Below, piece after piece: positions 45,434 to 53,863 of a stretch of 64,000 nucleotides of DNA; position 1 is the first letter of the stretch, and each line of letters starts with the position of its first letter. The stretch covers positions 1 through 64,000 of the forward strand of contig CAKUVA010000003.1 in NCBI GenBank assembly GCA_934693135.1. Direction: 5' to 3'. Origin of the DNA: an uncultured Bacteroidales bacterium (lineage in GTDB: Bacteria > Bacteroidota > Bacteroidia > Bacteroidales > UBA932). Below the pieces are notes generated by a model, which had not been told where the DNA came from, did no database searches, and worked only from the letters and a program-made list of their open reading frames with translations. Made by a program: the position numbers and the translations under genes.

Positions 45434-47587
45434 CTATTTTTCGATGTTCATTTCATTTAGAAGGTATCCAGCACCGCCGAACTTGTCCATCATAAACAGC
45501 ACATAGCGGATATCTACGCAGATGCACCTCTGTAGGTCAGGCTCGAACATCACGTCGCTGGACATTGACTCCCAGTTTCCGTCGAATGCAAGGCCGATAA
45601 GGCGCCCTTCCGCATCGAGAACAGGGCTTCCTGAATTACCTCCAGTAATGTCGCAGTTCGTCAGGAAGCAGGTAGGAATCATGCCATCAGCATTGACATA
45701 TTGGCCGAAATCCTTGGCTTCATAAAGAGCCTTGACCTTGGCAGGGACACGGAACTCGTAATTGTTAGGATCTTCCTTTTCCATCACACCTGCAAGTGTC
45801 GTATAATATTTATACACAACGCCATCAGCCGGGGAATAGCCTTTCACTGTACCATACGTCAGACGCATGGTGGAGTTCGCATCCGGATAAGACGGCTTGC
45901 CCTTTTCCCATTCGAGGAGTCCGGCAGCGAAAGCCTTGCTTCCAGCTGAAAGAGTAGCATTTGCCTTCAGCAGAGGTGCACGGAGATTCAGATACACTGA
46001 AACAATAGCATTGTACAACTTTGTTGCAGGATCATTGACGAAATCAGTTCTGGATTTCAGGTCGGCATTCTTCAGATTAACCTCAGAAGCCAAGAAACTA
46101 TGGTCGAAAAGGTCCTTGACATAAGAGTCAATGTCCATGGTCGCGAAGTCGTACCCCTCGATTTCGAGGAAATCGGAAGGCCTGGCATTATCACGGTAGA
46201 ATTTCAACAGTCCGGCAGCAAGCTTGCGTTCAAGTGGCTCGTAATAATCCTTGTATGAAACGGCATCCTTTCCAGCATGGAGCGCAGCCAGGGTATCTTC
46301 TGCATTGACCTGCAATTGTCCCATCATTCCTTGCGCGAATTCTCCGACGAGGTCACATAATCCAATATTGAATGGAGCCTCCATAAGAAGTCTGTAGGCA
46401 AGTTCATCTGCAGAAGTTTTGTCGATACATTCCTGTATGTCTGTCAATGCAGACCCGTATGCCGCCTTGCGTTTCTTGTTGGCATTGACCCATTTCATAA
46501 AGTCTGCCTCTTTCTGTTCCTCACGGCTGATAATATTAAGGTCTTCAAAAGCTTTCTTCTCGCCGATCCATTTCTTCCAACCATTAGATGAGCCAGCATA
46601 TTTGTTCGCATACTGCAGACGTACGGCAGGATCAGCCTCCATACCCTCCTTCATTATATTTTGTCTCAATGTCCTGGCAGCTATGCTGACGTCCTGTTTC
46701 TTAATCATCTGCTCCAGCATTGATGCTGTCTGGAACCTCTGTGTGCGTCCCGGGTATCCCATCACCATTGCGAAATCGCCTTCATTTACACCTTTCAAGG
46801 AGACCTTCAATGACTGGCGAGGGGTCATAGGAACATTGTCCTCAGAATAATCAGCAGGCTCGTTGTCTTTGCCTGCATAGACGCGGAACATCGAGAAATC
46901 GCAGGTATGGCGTGGCCACATCCAGTTGTCCGTTTCCCCACCGAACTTGCCCATAGATGCAGGAGGTGCGCCTACGAAGCGTACATCGCGATATACCTTG
47001 TCAATTATGAGATAGTTTACATTATCATTGTAGAAATTTACGATACGAACTTCGCAGTTAGGATTGGCTGTCTCGGTAGTCTTGATAAGCTGCTGACGTG
47101 CAGCTTGATATGCTTTTTCTGCAAGTTCATCTGTATTTGCACTGTCCTTGTACTCTTTCAGTGCTGTAGCTCGAACTTTCTCTAATACATCCGTAACGTC
47201 TGACATACTCTGTAGGAAACGAACCGTGAGCCCAGGTACTGGCAGTTCGTCAGTGTTTTTCATTGCCCAATACCCATCCTCCAGATAGTTATGCTCCGGT
47301 GTGCTGAGCTTCTGGATGCTTCCATAGCCGCAATGGTGATTCGTGACGAGGAGTCCCTTATCAGATATCATCTCGCCCGTACAACCGCCACCGAACTGTA
47401 CGATGGCGTCTTTCAACGAGTTATGATTAATGTCATATATCTGCTCAGGAGTTAGCCTGCATCCTATATTCTCCATTGTCTTACTGTTCATCTTCTGAAG
47501 AAGAGGAAGCAGCCACATGCCTTCATCTGCGTTTGCACTGAAGGAGAGAGTAAGTAATGCGGAAGCCGCAAAAAGTAATTTTCTCAT
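45434..47587 (-). CDS. S46-family dipeptidyl-peptidase, DPP7 type
   Basis: A 717-residue periplasmic serine exopeptidase that removes N-terminal dipeptides, feeding amino-acid use. A signal peptide ends at ANA20 and the mature N-terminus DEGMWL is the conserved one that binds the substrate amino group. The triad is His85 (TNHHCGYGS), Asp230 (RHTCDFSMFR) and Ser652 (GGNSGSPV). Gly670 in AFDGNWE sits at the specificity position that is Gly673 in P. gingivalis DPP7 and Arg673 in DPP11, which predicts preference for hydrophobic P1 residues over Asp/Glu. It has its own promoter. Confidence 0.93.
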   Translation of the reverse strand: MRKLLFAASALLTLSFSANADEGMWLLPLLQKMNSKTMENIGCRLTPEQIYDINHNSLKDAIVQFGGGCTGEMISDKGLLVTNHHCGYGSIQKLSTPEHNYLEDGYWAMKNTDELPVPGLTVRFLQSMSDVTDVLEKVRATALKEYKDSANTDELAEKAYQAARQQLIKTTETANPNCEVRIVNFYNDNVNYLIIDKVYRDVRFVGAPPASMGKFGGETDNWMWPRHTCDFSMFRVYAGKDNEPADYSEDNVPMTPRQSLKVSLKGVNEGDFAMVMGYPGRTQRFQTASMLEQMIKKQDVSIAARTLRQNIMKEGMEADPAVRLQYANKYAGSSNGWKKWIGEKKAFEDLNIISREEQKEADFMKWVNANKKRKAAYGSALTDIQECIDKTSADELAYRLLMEAPFNIGLCDLVGEFAQGMMGQLQVNAEDTLAALHAGKDAVSYKDYYEPLERKLAAGLLKFYRDNARPSDFLEIEGYDFATMDIDSYVKDLFDHSFLASEVNLKNADLKSRTDFVNDPATKLYNAIVSVYLNLRAPLLKANATLSAGSKAFAAGLLEWEKGKPSYPDANSTMRLTYGTVKGYSPADGVVYKYYTTLAGVMEKEDPNNYEFRVPAKVKALYEAKDFGQYVNADGMIPTCFLTNCDITGGNSGSPVLDAEGRLIGLAFDGNWESMSSDVMFEPDLQRCICVDIRYVLFMMDKFGGAGYLLNEMNIEK

Positions 47588-47662
47588 ATCTGTATATTTT
47601 TAAGTTTTACCATGTGCGGCCGCGCGAGTCCTTTTATGAAGCATCTTTTGGTCGACATTATA

Positions 47663-47670
47663 CAAAGATA
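47663..47670 (-). promoter_or_regulatory. -7 box for the S46 peptidase
   Basis: TATCTTTG on the minus strand matches TAnnTTTG; leader about 70 bases. A second match, TACATTTG at 47694-47701, touches the terminator of the upstream gene. Confidence 0.5.
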
Positions 47671-47700
47671 ATAAGAATCTGATTATATTTCGACAAATGT

Positions 47701-47749
47701 AAAAACAAAGTCTGGGACCTTCACAGGCGCCAGACTTGTTCTTTTTTTA
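47701..47749 (-). terminator. Terminator after the EF-G2 gene
   Basis: AAGTCTGG (47708-47715) and CCAGACTT (47730-47737) form a perfect stem. On the minus strand it is followed by TG and five Ts; the plus strand also has a T-run, so it could act in both directions. Confidence 0.8.
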
Positions 47750-47764
47750 TGATAAAAAATAGTT

Positions 47765-49918
47765 TTATTCTTCAGAATCTTGAGCTGAATATTCAGCAAG
47801 AAGTTTAGTCTGTACATCACCAGGTACAGCTTGATAATCAGCGAACTGCATACTGAATGTTGCACTTCCGGATGTCAGTGAACTGAGAGAGGTAGAGTAT
47901 CTATACAACTCTGCGAGCGGAACTCTTGCCTTAATGATTTCAAATCCTTTCTCACTTCCCATGCCTTCGATTATGGCTCTTCTGTTTTGAAGATCCGACA
48001 TGCAGGCACCCATATATTCTCCCGGAGTTAGTACTTCCAGATTGTAAATAGGTTCCATAATCTTAGGACCGGCATTGCGGAATGCTTCTTTGAACGCATT
48101 GCGTGCAGCTAAAACGAATGAAATTTCATTGGAATCCACAGGGTGCATTTTGCCGTCATAGACGAATACTCGTATGTCGCGTGCATATGAGCCTGTGAGA
48201 GGACCTTCTGTCATCTTATCCATTATTCCCTTTAGAATAGCAGGCATGAATCGTGCGTCAATTGCGCCACCTACGACGCAGTTGTAGAACTCCAATTTGC
48301 CTCCCCATTCCAAATTATATGACTCTTGGCTCTTTATGTTGAGAGTTACATCTTTTCCATTGATCTTGAACTTGTTTGTAAAAGGCACGTCTTCTACGAT
48401 AGGACAAATAAGTAGATGCACCTCTCCGAACTGTCCCGCACCGCCAGATTGTTTCTTGTGCCGATATTCTGCAGTTGCAATCTTGGTTATGGTCTCTCGG
48501 TAAGGAATCTTTGGAGGAAATAGTTCTATTTGCACCTTGAACTCATTTTCGAGTCTCCACTTGACGACATTTATGTGCTGCTCGCCTTGTCCACTCAATA
48601 TTGTCTGCTTCAATTCTTTAGAATATTCTACAACTACAGTTGGATCTTGAGCAGAAATCTTGTTTAGGGCATCACCAAGCTTTGCTTCATCTGCCTGTAC
48701 TTTTGCCTTGATAGCAGTACGATATTTAGGTGCAGGGAATTTGATATTTTCGAAGATGATTCCTGTGCCAGGTTGAGATAAGGTCACGTTAGTTTTTCCT
48801 GCGCGGAGCTTAACTGTGCACCCAATGTCACCAGCCATGAGATCAGTAACTTTCTCTTTTTTCGAGCCGGCCACTGCATATATCGTTGAAATTCGTTCTC
48901 GGTTTCCAGTTGCAGCGTCTTCGAGGTCCATTCCTTCGTCTAATTCTCCGCTCATTACCTTGAAATATGAAACTTCACCGAGATGAGGTTCCACGTCTGT
49001 CTTGTATATGAACAATGTGGTAGGAGCATCTTGTTTGCAAACGATTTCCTCTCCGTCGCGTGTCAAGGTTCTGGTTATTTCAGGGGATGCGGATGTCTTT
49101 ATTGTGAACTCCATGAGTCTTTTAACTCCGATTACCTTCTTGGCTGACAGACAGAAGACAGGAAGTACTTTTCCTTCTCGAATACCTATGCCAAGGCCTT
49201 TTCTTATTTCATCTTCTGTAAGTGACCCTGCAGCAAAGAACTTCTCCATTAATGTGTCATCATATTCTGCCGCTGTCTCGATGAGTGTCTGCCTAAGAAG
49301 TTCTGCTTCATCCTTTAACTCTGCTGGGATCTCCAGTCCCTCTCTTGTGCCATTATCGTCTTTAAAGTGATAATATTTCATTTTGAGGACATCTACGAAT
49401 CCATCGAAAGATGGCCCTGGATTTACTGGGAATTGGACTATGACTGGCTTATTGCCGAATGCCTCCTTCATGCTATTCTGCACGGTGTCCCAATCAGCTT
49501 TTTCGCTATCAAGTTGATTGACGGCGATTATAATAGGGACTTTATACTGTTCAGCATATCTTGCAAAGATTTCAGTGCCGACTTCTACTCCTTGTTGTGC
49601 ATTTATCACAAGAATGCCATTTTCGCAGACTTTGAATGCCGAAACTGCTCCTCCTATGAAATCATCAGAACCTGGTGTGTCAATGATATTGAACTTGGTA
49701 TCCATGAATTCCGCGTACAGAGGAGTGGAAAATATGGATCTTTGGTTCATCTGTTCTATCTCCGTGTTGTCTGAGACTGTGTTTTTAGCTTCGACTGTAC
49801 CACGTCTGTCAATGACTTTACCCTCGTAAAGCATCGCTTCCGCTAATGTGGTCTTGCCTGACTTGGTACTGCCAAGCAAGACCACGTTCCGGATGTCTTT
49901 AGTAGAATAGGATTTCAT
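47765..49918 (-). CDS. fusA2: EF-G2-type elongation factor G paralogue lacking the catalytic His
   Basis: A 717-residue five-domain EF-G relative. The G1 motif is GSTKSGKT (16-23). The G3 motif reads DTPGSDDF (80-87) where normal EF-G has DTPGHVDF, so the His that activates water is Ser84. G4 reads NQLD (134-137) instead of NKxD. It resembles EF-G2 of Bacteroides thetaiotaomicron, reported to support translocation without GTP hydrolysis and to be induced during carbon limitation for gut fitness. The same role is inferred here. It is monocistronic, with a full promoter and a terminator. Confidence 0.88.
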   Translation of the reverse strand: MKSYSTKDIRNVVLLGSTKSGKTTLAEAMLYEGKVIDRRGTVEAKNTVSDNTEIEQMNQRSIFSTPLYAEFMDTKFNIIDTPGSDDFIGGAVSAFKVCENGILVINAQQGVEVGTEIFARYAEQYKVPIIIAVNQLDSEKADWDTVQNSMKEAFGNKPVIVQFPVNPGPSFDGFVDVLKMKYYHFKDDNGTREGLEIPAELKDEAELLRQTLIETAAEYDDTLMEKFFAAGSLTEDEIRKGLGIGIREGKVLPVFCLSAKKVIGVKRLMEFTIKTSASPEITRTLTRDGEEIVCKQDAPTTLFIYKTDVEPHLGEVSYFKVMSGELDEGMDLEDAATGNRERISTIYAVAGSKKEKVTDLMAGDIGCTVKLRAGKTNVTLSQPGTGIIFENIKFPAPKYRTAIKAKVQADEAKLGDALNKISAQDPTVVVEYSKELKQTILSGQGEQHINVVKWRLENEFKVQIELFPPKIPYRETITKIATAEYRHKKQSGGAGQFGEVHLLICPIVEDVPFTNKFKINGKDVTLNIKSQESYNLEWGGKLEFYNCVVGGAIDARFMPAILKGIMDKMTEGPLTGSYARDIRVFVYDGKMHPVDSNEISFVLAARNAFKEAFRNAGPKIMEPIYNLEVLTPGEYMGACMSDLQNRRAIIEGMGSEKGFEIIKARVPLAELYRYSTSLSSLTSGSATFSMQFADYQAVPGDVQTKLLAEYSAQDSEE

Positions 49919-49974
49919 GACCTTATTGTGTTATTAGTTTATAATATTTTAGACGCCACGCAAGGCATCATGTG

Positions 49975-50005
49975 CAAATCTAATAAAATAATAACTCAAT
50001 AACAA
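49975..50005 (-). promoter_or_regulatory. Full promoter for the EF-G2 gene
   Basis: On the minus strand: TTG (50003-50005), 20 bases, TAGATTTG (49975-49982). Predicted start near 49969, leader about 50 bases. The -33 element lies right behind the stop of the small HTH gene. Confidence 0.6.
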
Positions 50006-50015
50006 TATTCCGGGC

Positions 50016-50255
50016 TTATAAATTAAAACCTTTTATTGAGTATTTGCTACATAATGTCCGTAGCGCGTCTTTCTTTAAATAATTGAGCACTTCTTGTCCG
50101 CTCATTCCGAGTTCCGATTTGATTAACCTGTCAAGCTTGGAGCGGTTTGCGTTTAGCAATCGGCAGATAAAGCCGAATGACAAAGTACTGTCGAGATAGA
50201 TGTTATCTTCAGTTATCATTCTGCTGAAGACCTCATACGCATGAAAAGTTTCCAT
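50016..50255 (-). CDS. Small helix-turn-helix protein (AraC-like half domain)
   Basis: A 79-residue protein, METFHAYEVFSRM at its start and FICRLLNANRSKLDRLIKSE in the middle, resembling one of the two helix-turn-helix units of AraC-type regulators (layout I/V-C-RLL-x-R-S-x-L-DRLIK, then LGMSGQEVL). A single half domain may dimerise or act as an accessory regulator. It faces the XRE gene across a region with dyads and lies upstream of the EF-G2 promoter. The ATG at 50255 is chosen over a TTG nine bases earlier. Confidence 0.65.
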   Translation of the reverse strand: METFHAYEVFSRMITEDNIYLDSTLSFGFICRLLNANRSKLDRLIKSELGMSGQEVLNYLKKDALRTLCSKYSIKGFNL

Positions 50256-50291
50256 AATGACCAATTTTTATGTGCATTGCAAATCTCGCCA

Positions 50292-50311
50292 CTTGTAATC
50301 CGAGTTACAAG
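50292..50311. promoter_or_regulatory. Perfect dyad CTTGTAA/TTACAAG, possible operator
   Basis: Two 7-base arms around a 6-base centre, about 40 bases upstream of the small HTH gene. Symmetry and size suit a dimeric regulator. Confidence 0.4.
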
Positions 50312-50374
50312 CAAAAGTGTCATTAAACGAAGAAATTAAGAGAAATTTTTATGATTCTTTAATAAAATGCATTA

Positions 50375-50418
50375 GATGACAACTTTTCTCATGCTCATAA
50401 GTTATGCTCATTGTCATC
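50375..50418. promoter_or_regulatory. Dyad GATGACAA/TTGTCATC enclosing direct repeats
   Basis: Eight-base perfect arms (50375-50382, 50411-50418) enclose two copies of ATGCTCA 13 bases apart (50391 and 50404), upstream of the XRE gene. An ATGCTCAT also occurs at 50939, upstream of rnhB. Confidence 0.35.
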
Positions 50419-50451
50419 CATTCTGGTCATGTTTTTTGAATGGCGTGCAGA

Positions 50452-50459
50452 TAAATTTG
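50452..50459 (+). promoter_or_regulatory. -7 box for the XRE regulator gene
   Basis: TAAATTTG matches TAnnTTTG, 28 bases before the ATG at 50487. The nearest TTG is 13 bases upstream, too close for consensus spacing. Confidence 0.5.
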
Positions 50460-50486
50460 TTCAGGTAAGCTGTATTCGCATAGGTT

Positions 50487-50909
50487 ATGGACAACGATAG
50501 CATTAAGTTAAATATTGCTAGGAGAAGGTCTGAAGAAGGCCTCACTCAAGATGATATGGCCAGGAAACTGGGCATGGTCCGTAATTCATATCGTAATATA
50601 GAAAGAGGGTCATCTCGGCTTATAAGCGAGCATATTGATGAAATCGCTGCTATATTGAAAACTACTCCGGAAGAGCTTGTATTAGGATACACACCATCAA
50701 AACATGACAAGGTTCTGGAAGATGAAATTATAAAAACACGCGGTGAAGTCTCAGAAATGAAAGGAAAATATGAGGAGATGATTGCAGAAAGAGATCGGAG
50801 AATATGCTATCTGGAAACCATGATAAGAGACTTGCGTGTTATTATCGAGTCCAAAGAAGAAATAATTGACCTTCTGAAAAAATCTTCGGTAGCTTATTCT
50901 GGAAAATAA
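50487..50909 (+). CDS. XRE-family transcriptional regulator with C-terminal coiled coil
   Basis: A 140-residue protein. Residues 5-65 are a Cro/CI-type helix-turn-helix (RRRSEEGLTQDDMARKLGMV, then NSYRNIERGSSRL); from about 78 on, charged heptad-like helices (EDEIIKTRGEVSEMKGKYEE, RVIIESKEEIIDLLKK) form a coiled coil that probably dimerises it. Targets are unknown; the dyads just upstream suggest autoregulation or control of the divergent HTH gene. rnhB follows from a promoter overlapping its end. Confidence 0.85.
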   Translation: MDNDSIKLNIARRRSEEGLTQDDMARKLGMVRNSYRNIERGSSRLISEHIDEIAAILKTTPEELVLGYTPSKHDKVLEDEIIKTRGEVSEMKGKYEEMIAERDRRICYLETMIRDLRVIIESKEEIIDLLKKSSVAYSGK

Positions 50910-50913
50910 TGGT

Positions 50914-50921
50914 TATTTTTG
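50914..50921 (+). promoter_or_regulatory. -7 box for rnhB
   Basis: TATTTTTG matches TAnnTTTG, five bases after the XRE stop. A start near 50927 leaves a 30-base leader to the ATG at 50957 and rules out the longer reading frame from 50909. Confidence 0.5.
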
Positions 50922-50956
50922 TGTATGTTAGTAGCTATATGCTCATACATCATAAA

Positions 50957-51574
50957 ATGAAAAGACCAGAACTCAAAAATTACATAGACCAATCGCGTAC
51001 GGAAGCGGGATGCGATGAAGCTGGAAGAGGTCCTCTTGCAGGCTCTGTCTTCGCAGCAGCCGTAATATTACCACGGGATTTTTGGCATCCGTTGCTTGAC
51101 GATTCTAAAAAAATGACAGAAAAGCATCGTGATGAAGTACGTAAAGTCATAGAAACAGAAGCCATATCATGGGCTGTAGAAGAGGTTTCACCGAGAGAGA
51201 TAGATGAGCTTAATATCCTATGGGCTTCCATTACGGGGATGCAACGTGCTGTTTTGAGATTGGATCCGGCACCAGATTTCCTCCTTATTGACGGAAATAA
51301 ATTTAGGCCTTTTGATAGATATGGCCGTTCTGACTATATGACTATCGTTAAGGGTGATGCTACATTTGCGCAGATAGCTGCCGCTTCAGTCCTCGCCAAG
51401 ACATGGCGTGATGAATATATGAGGAAGATTGCGCAAGAATACCCTCAGTATGGTTGGGAACATAATATGGGGTATCCAACTTCTGAGCATATCGCAGCCA
51501 TAAAGAAGTATGGTTATACCCCATATCATAGAATGAGCTTCCATCCGAAGGAACTCGAGCCTACATTATTCTGA
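50957..51574 (+). CDS. rnhB: Ribonuclease HII
   Basis: A 205-residue RNase HII that cuts RNA in RNA-DNA hybrids and starts repair of misincorporated ribonucleotides. Catalytic Asp20-Glu21 lie in CDEAGRGPLAG, the third acidic residue in LLIDGNKF, and the fourth in the SVLAKTWRDEYM helix. The GRG motif that senses the RNA-DNA junction is present. The reading frame is open from 50909 but conservation and the promoter position place the start at 50957. It converges with the ABC permease gene, stops 3 bases apart. Confidence 0.96.
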   Translation: MKRPELKNYIDQSRTEAGCDEAGRGPLAGSVFAAAVILPRDFWHPLLDDSKKMTEKHRDEVRKVIETEAISWAVEEVSPREIDELNILWASITGMQRAVLRLDPAPDFLLIDGNKFRPFDRYGRSDYMTIVKGDATFAQIAAASVLAKTWRDEYMRKIAQEYPQYGWEHNMGYPTSEHIAAIKKYGYTPYHRMSFHPKELEPTLF

Positions 51575-51577
51575 AAA

Positions 51578-53863
51578 TCAGCGTCTTTGTCTGTTAAAGA
51601 TAATTATAATTCCAGCCAATGCCAAAAGACCTTGGAAAAGCCATTTAAGTAGTATGGTCCAAGTGTAGGCTTTGTCTGGTGTTATATCAATGTCGTTGTC
51701 AATAGGCCCTTGACGGTTTACTTCTATAGGAAGACGATTATCTGATAACCAGTTGAATACTCCGGTGCAGAAAAGGCTATTGAATGCCTTGAAACTTTTT
51801 CGTGGTGTAGTCATTTCGACATTTGACAGGCAGTCAGAATCACCTATAACTACGACGCGCTGTTCTTTTCCATTCACCTTCCTGCTGAGTCCGAGAGCTA
51901 AGCTATGAGCTTTTTTGAATTCGCCAACATCAATGTTGGTGGTAAGTTCGGATATATCAGAAATAGAAGAAAAATCAGTAATCTCTGTCTCATTCCAGCA
52001 ATCTTTACCTGGAGATGCAAGAATAGGTACTGCATCCCATTCAGAACTTAATCTATAGTCGATAGCTGCGGCAGTAGGCATGGAAACTTTCATGCCATAG
52101 AAGAAATATGGACTGAGTGTAGAGGCATAATCGGTAGTTTCAGCAGGAATGACTGTCGGTGATGTTTGACTGACAGGATAGACCATTGTACCAGATAGAA
52201 CACCAACACCGAGATACTCAAGTATTCTGGATACGATATCTGCACGTTGAGGCTCGAAAGTCAATACCATGTTTCCTCCTTTGTCAAGATACTTGAAAAT
52301 GTTGGCGTTTTCCTCTTCTGTGAACTCTTTCTTGGCATCAGCAATTACGAGGATGTCCGTATTTAATGTTGTGTCTGCTACGATCTCTTTCACGTCGAAT
52401 CCTGTATTTACAAGCGCATTTCTCGTGTTGAGGGAAGATGAAAATCCACTATAATCCGCATCTTCTGTTCTTCTGATACTTCTCTCGTTCTGCCCAATGA
52501 GAAATCCTGCATTAACGGCACCATGTTCGAGGCGATATAAGGCTGTGGAAACCTCCTGCTCTTCAGGATATTTCGTCATATCATCAAAGATTCTCAGCCA
52601 GGTCTTTTTCCCGTCTTCAGTAGTCAGCTGTTTTACAATATGGTTCTGCTCATCTTTGAGATCTATGAGTGAGTGGATTTGATCAGGAGAAAGTACTTTT
52701 CTCCAAGGAATACCGAACCCTTCTGCATATTTCACAGCAGTTTCTCTTAAGTCCAATGCGTCAGGAGTTCCATAGTCATAATTGTGAAGAGGTTCATCGT
52801 AGTAATAGATGGTTTTCATTTTTATATCTGGCTTGAACCTCAGATATGTTTTGTATCTCTTGATGTCATCGTTTATTGTGACTGGGGATGCGCACCAGCT
52901 TTCATAGTCTGAAAGGTTAGCATAGGTGGTGATATCCAGTTTTCCTTTCAGAGATTTCACGATGTCGATGCTATTCTGGGTCAATGTATTAGCTTTTATT
53001 TGACTGGCATCATGGTAAAATACAAACCTTGGTCGCGATGTGATGTATCCTATGCTTAGAACAATCACTGTGGCTCCTATGTACTTCGCTATGCATACCC
53101 ATTTGCGAGGATTTTTCTTATATTGCAACAGAAAGATGCTATAACATAGGAACATCCCGATTATAATCACGAAATATATGAGATCCTCAGAAGAAACAAG
53201 CCCTTCTGTGAGTTGCTCTGTCCGTCCTGAAAGTGATGCCCAATAAGTGATGTCGCGGATGAAATCCACTTCTTGACCGACATTTGCCAAGTGATTGAGG
53301 AAGCCAAGAGTTCCGAGCGTGAGGAGTGCCGCGACTATCTGATAACTTGTCAGGCATGACATGAAGAGACCTATGGATGAGTATGCCCAAAAAAGCAAGA
53401 ATACTCCTGATAATCCACAGAAAATAAGACCATAATCAGGGTTTGTGACGTGTGACCCTGTGTACCATATTGCAGGAATAGTCACACCAATCATTACAAA
53501 TGAGAAGATTACCATGGATATGAATTTTCCCAAAATAATCTGTGACGATGTGATTGGTGAGGAGTATAGAAGTTTTATAGCTCCATTATTCATATCTCGG
53601 CTCATTAGCCCCATCGTCAGCAATGGAATGAACATATAGAGGTTGTTCATCATTCCACGGAAAATACCGTTGTAATGAGCGAACAAGTTATATGTAACAT
53701 TTTCCACTCCTCTATGAAGGTCTATATCGTTAGCTAAAGAGGCAAGCTCCGCCGTAAAGGTTTGATATGTTTGGAAACTGAATATGACGATTATAAGCCA
53801 TGCTATAGGTGAAAAGAAAAGCTGACTCAGTTCCGCTTTGCAGATAGCCCAGGTCTGTCTCAT
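51578..53863 (-). CDS. ABC-2 permease fused to a GldG-like periplasmic domain
   Basis: A 761-residue inner-membrane protein. Residues 1-250 are an ABC-2 permease with about six segments (ELSQLFFSPIAWLIIVIFSF, LLTMGLMSRDMNNGAIKLL). A further membrane segment near 265 begins a GldG-like part with a large periplasmic domain (about 290-720, including DILVIADAKKEFTEEE and GGNMVLTFEPQRAD), and a last segment near 740. GldF and GldG are separate genes in gliding flavobacteria; here they are fused and nothing else of the gliding system is near. The ATGA overlap with the ATPase gene shows translational coupling. Last gene of the operon. Confidence 0.87.
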   Translation of the reverse strand: MRQTWAICKAELSQLFFSPIAWLIIVIFSFQTYQTFTAELASLANDIDLHRGVENVTYNLFAHYNGIFRGMMNNLYMFIPLLTMGLMSRDMNNGAIKLLYSSPITSSQIILGKFISMVIFSFVMIGVTIPAIWYTGSHVTNPDYGLIFCGLSGVFLLFWAYSSIGLFMSCLTSYQIVAALLTLGTLGFLNHLANVGQEVDFIRDITYWASLSGRTEQLTEGLVSSEDLIYFVIIIGMFLCYSIFLLQYKKNPRKWVCIAKYIGATVIVLSIGYITSRPRFVFYHDASQIKANTLTQNSIDIVKSLKGKLDITTYANLSDYESWCASPVTINDDIKRYKTYLRFKPDIKMKTIYYYDEPLHNYDYGTPDALDLRETAVKYAEGFGIPWRKVLSPDQIHSLIDLKDEQNHIVKQLTTEDGKKTWLRIFDDMTKYPEEQEVSTALYRLEHGAVNAGFLIGQNERSIRRTEDADYSGFSSSLNTRNALVNTGFDVKEIVADTTLNTDILVIADAKKEFTEEENANIFKYLDKGGNMVLTFEPQRADIVSRILEYLGVGVLSGTMVYPVSQTSPTVIPAETTDYASTLSPYFFYGMKVSMPTAAAIDYRLSSEWDAVPILASPGKDCWNETEITDFSSISDISELTTNIDVGEFKKAHSLALGLSRKVNGKEQRVVVIGDSDCLSNVEMTTPRKSFKAFNSLFCTGVFNWLSDNRLPIEVNRQGPIDNDIDITPDKAYTWTILLKWLFQGLLALAGIIIIFNRQRR

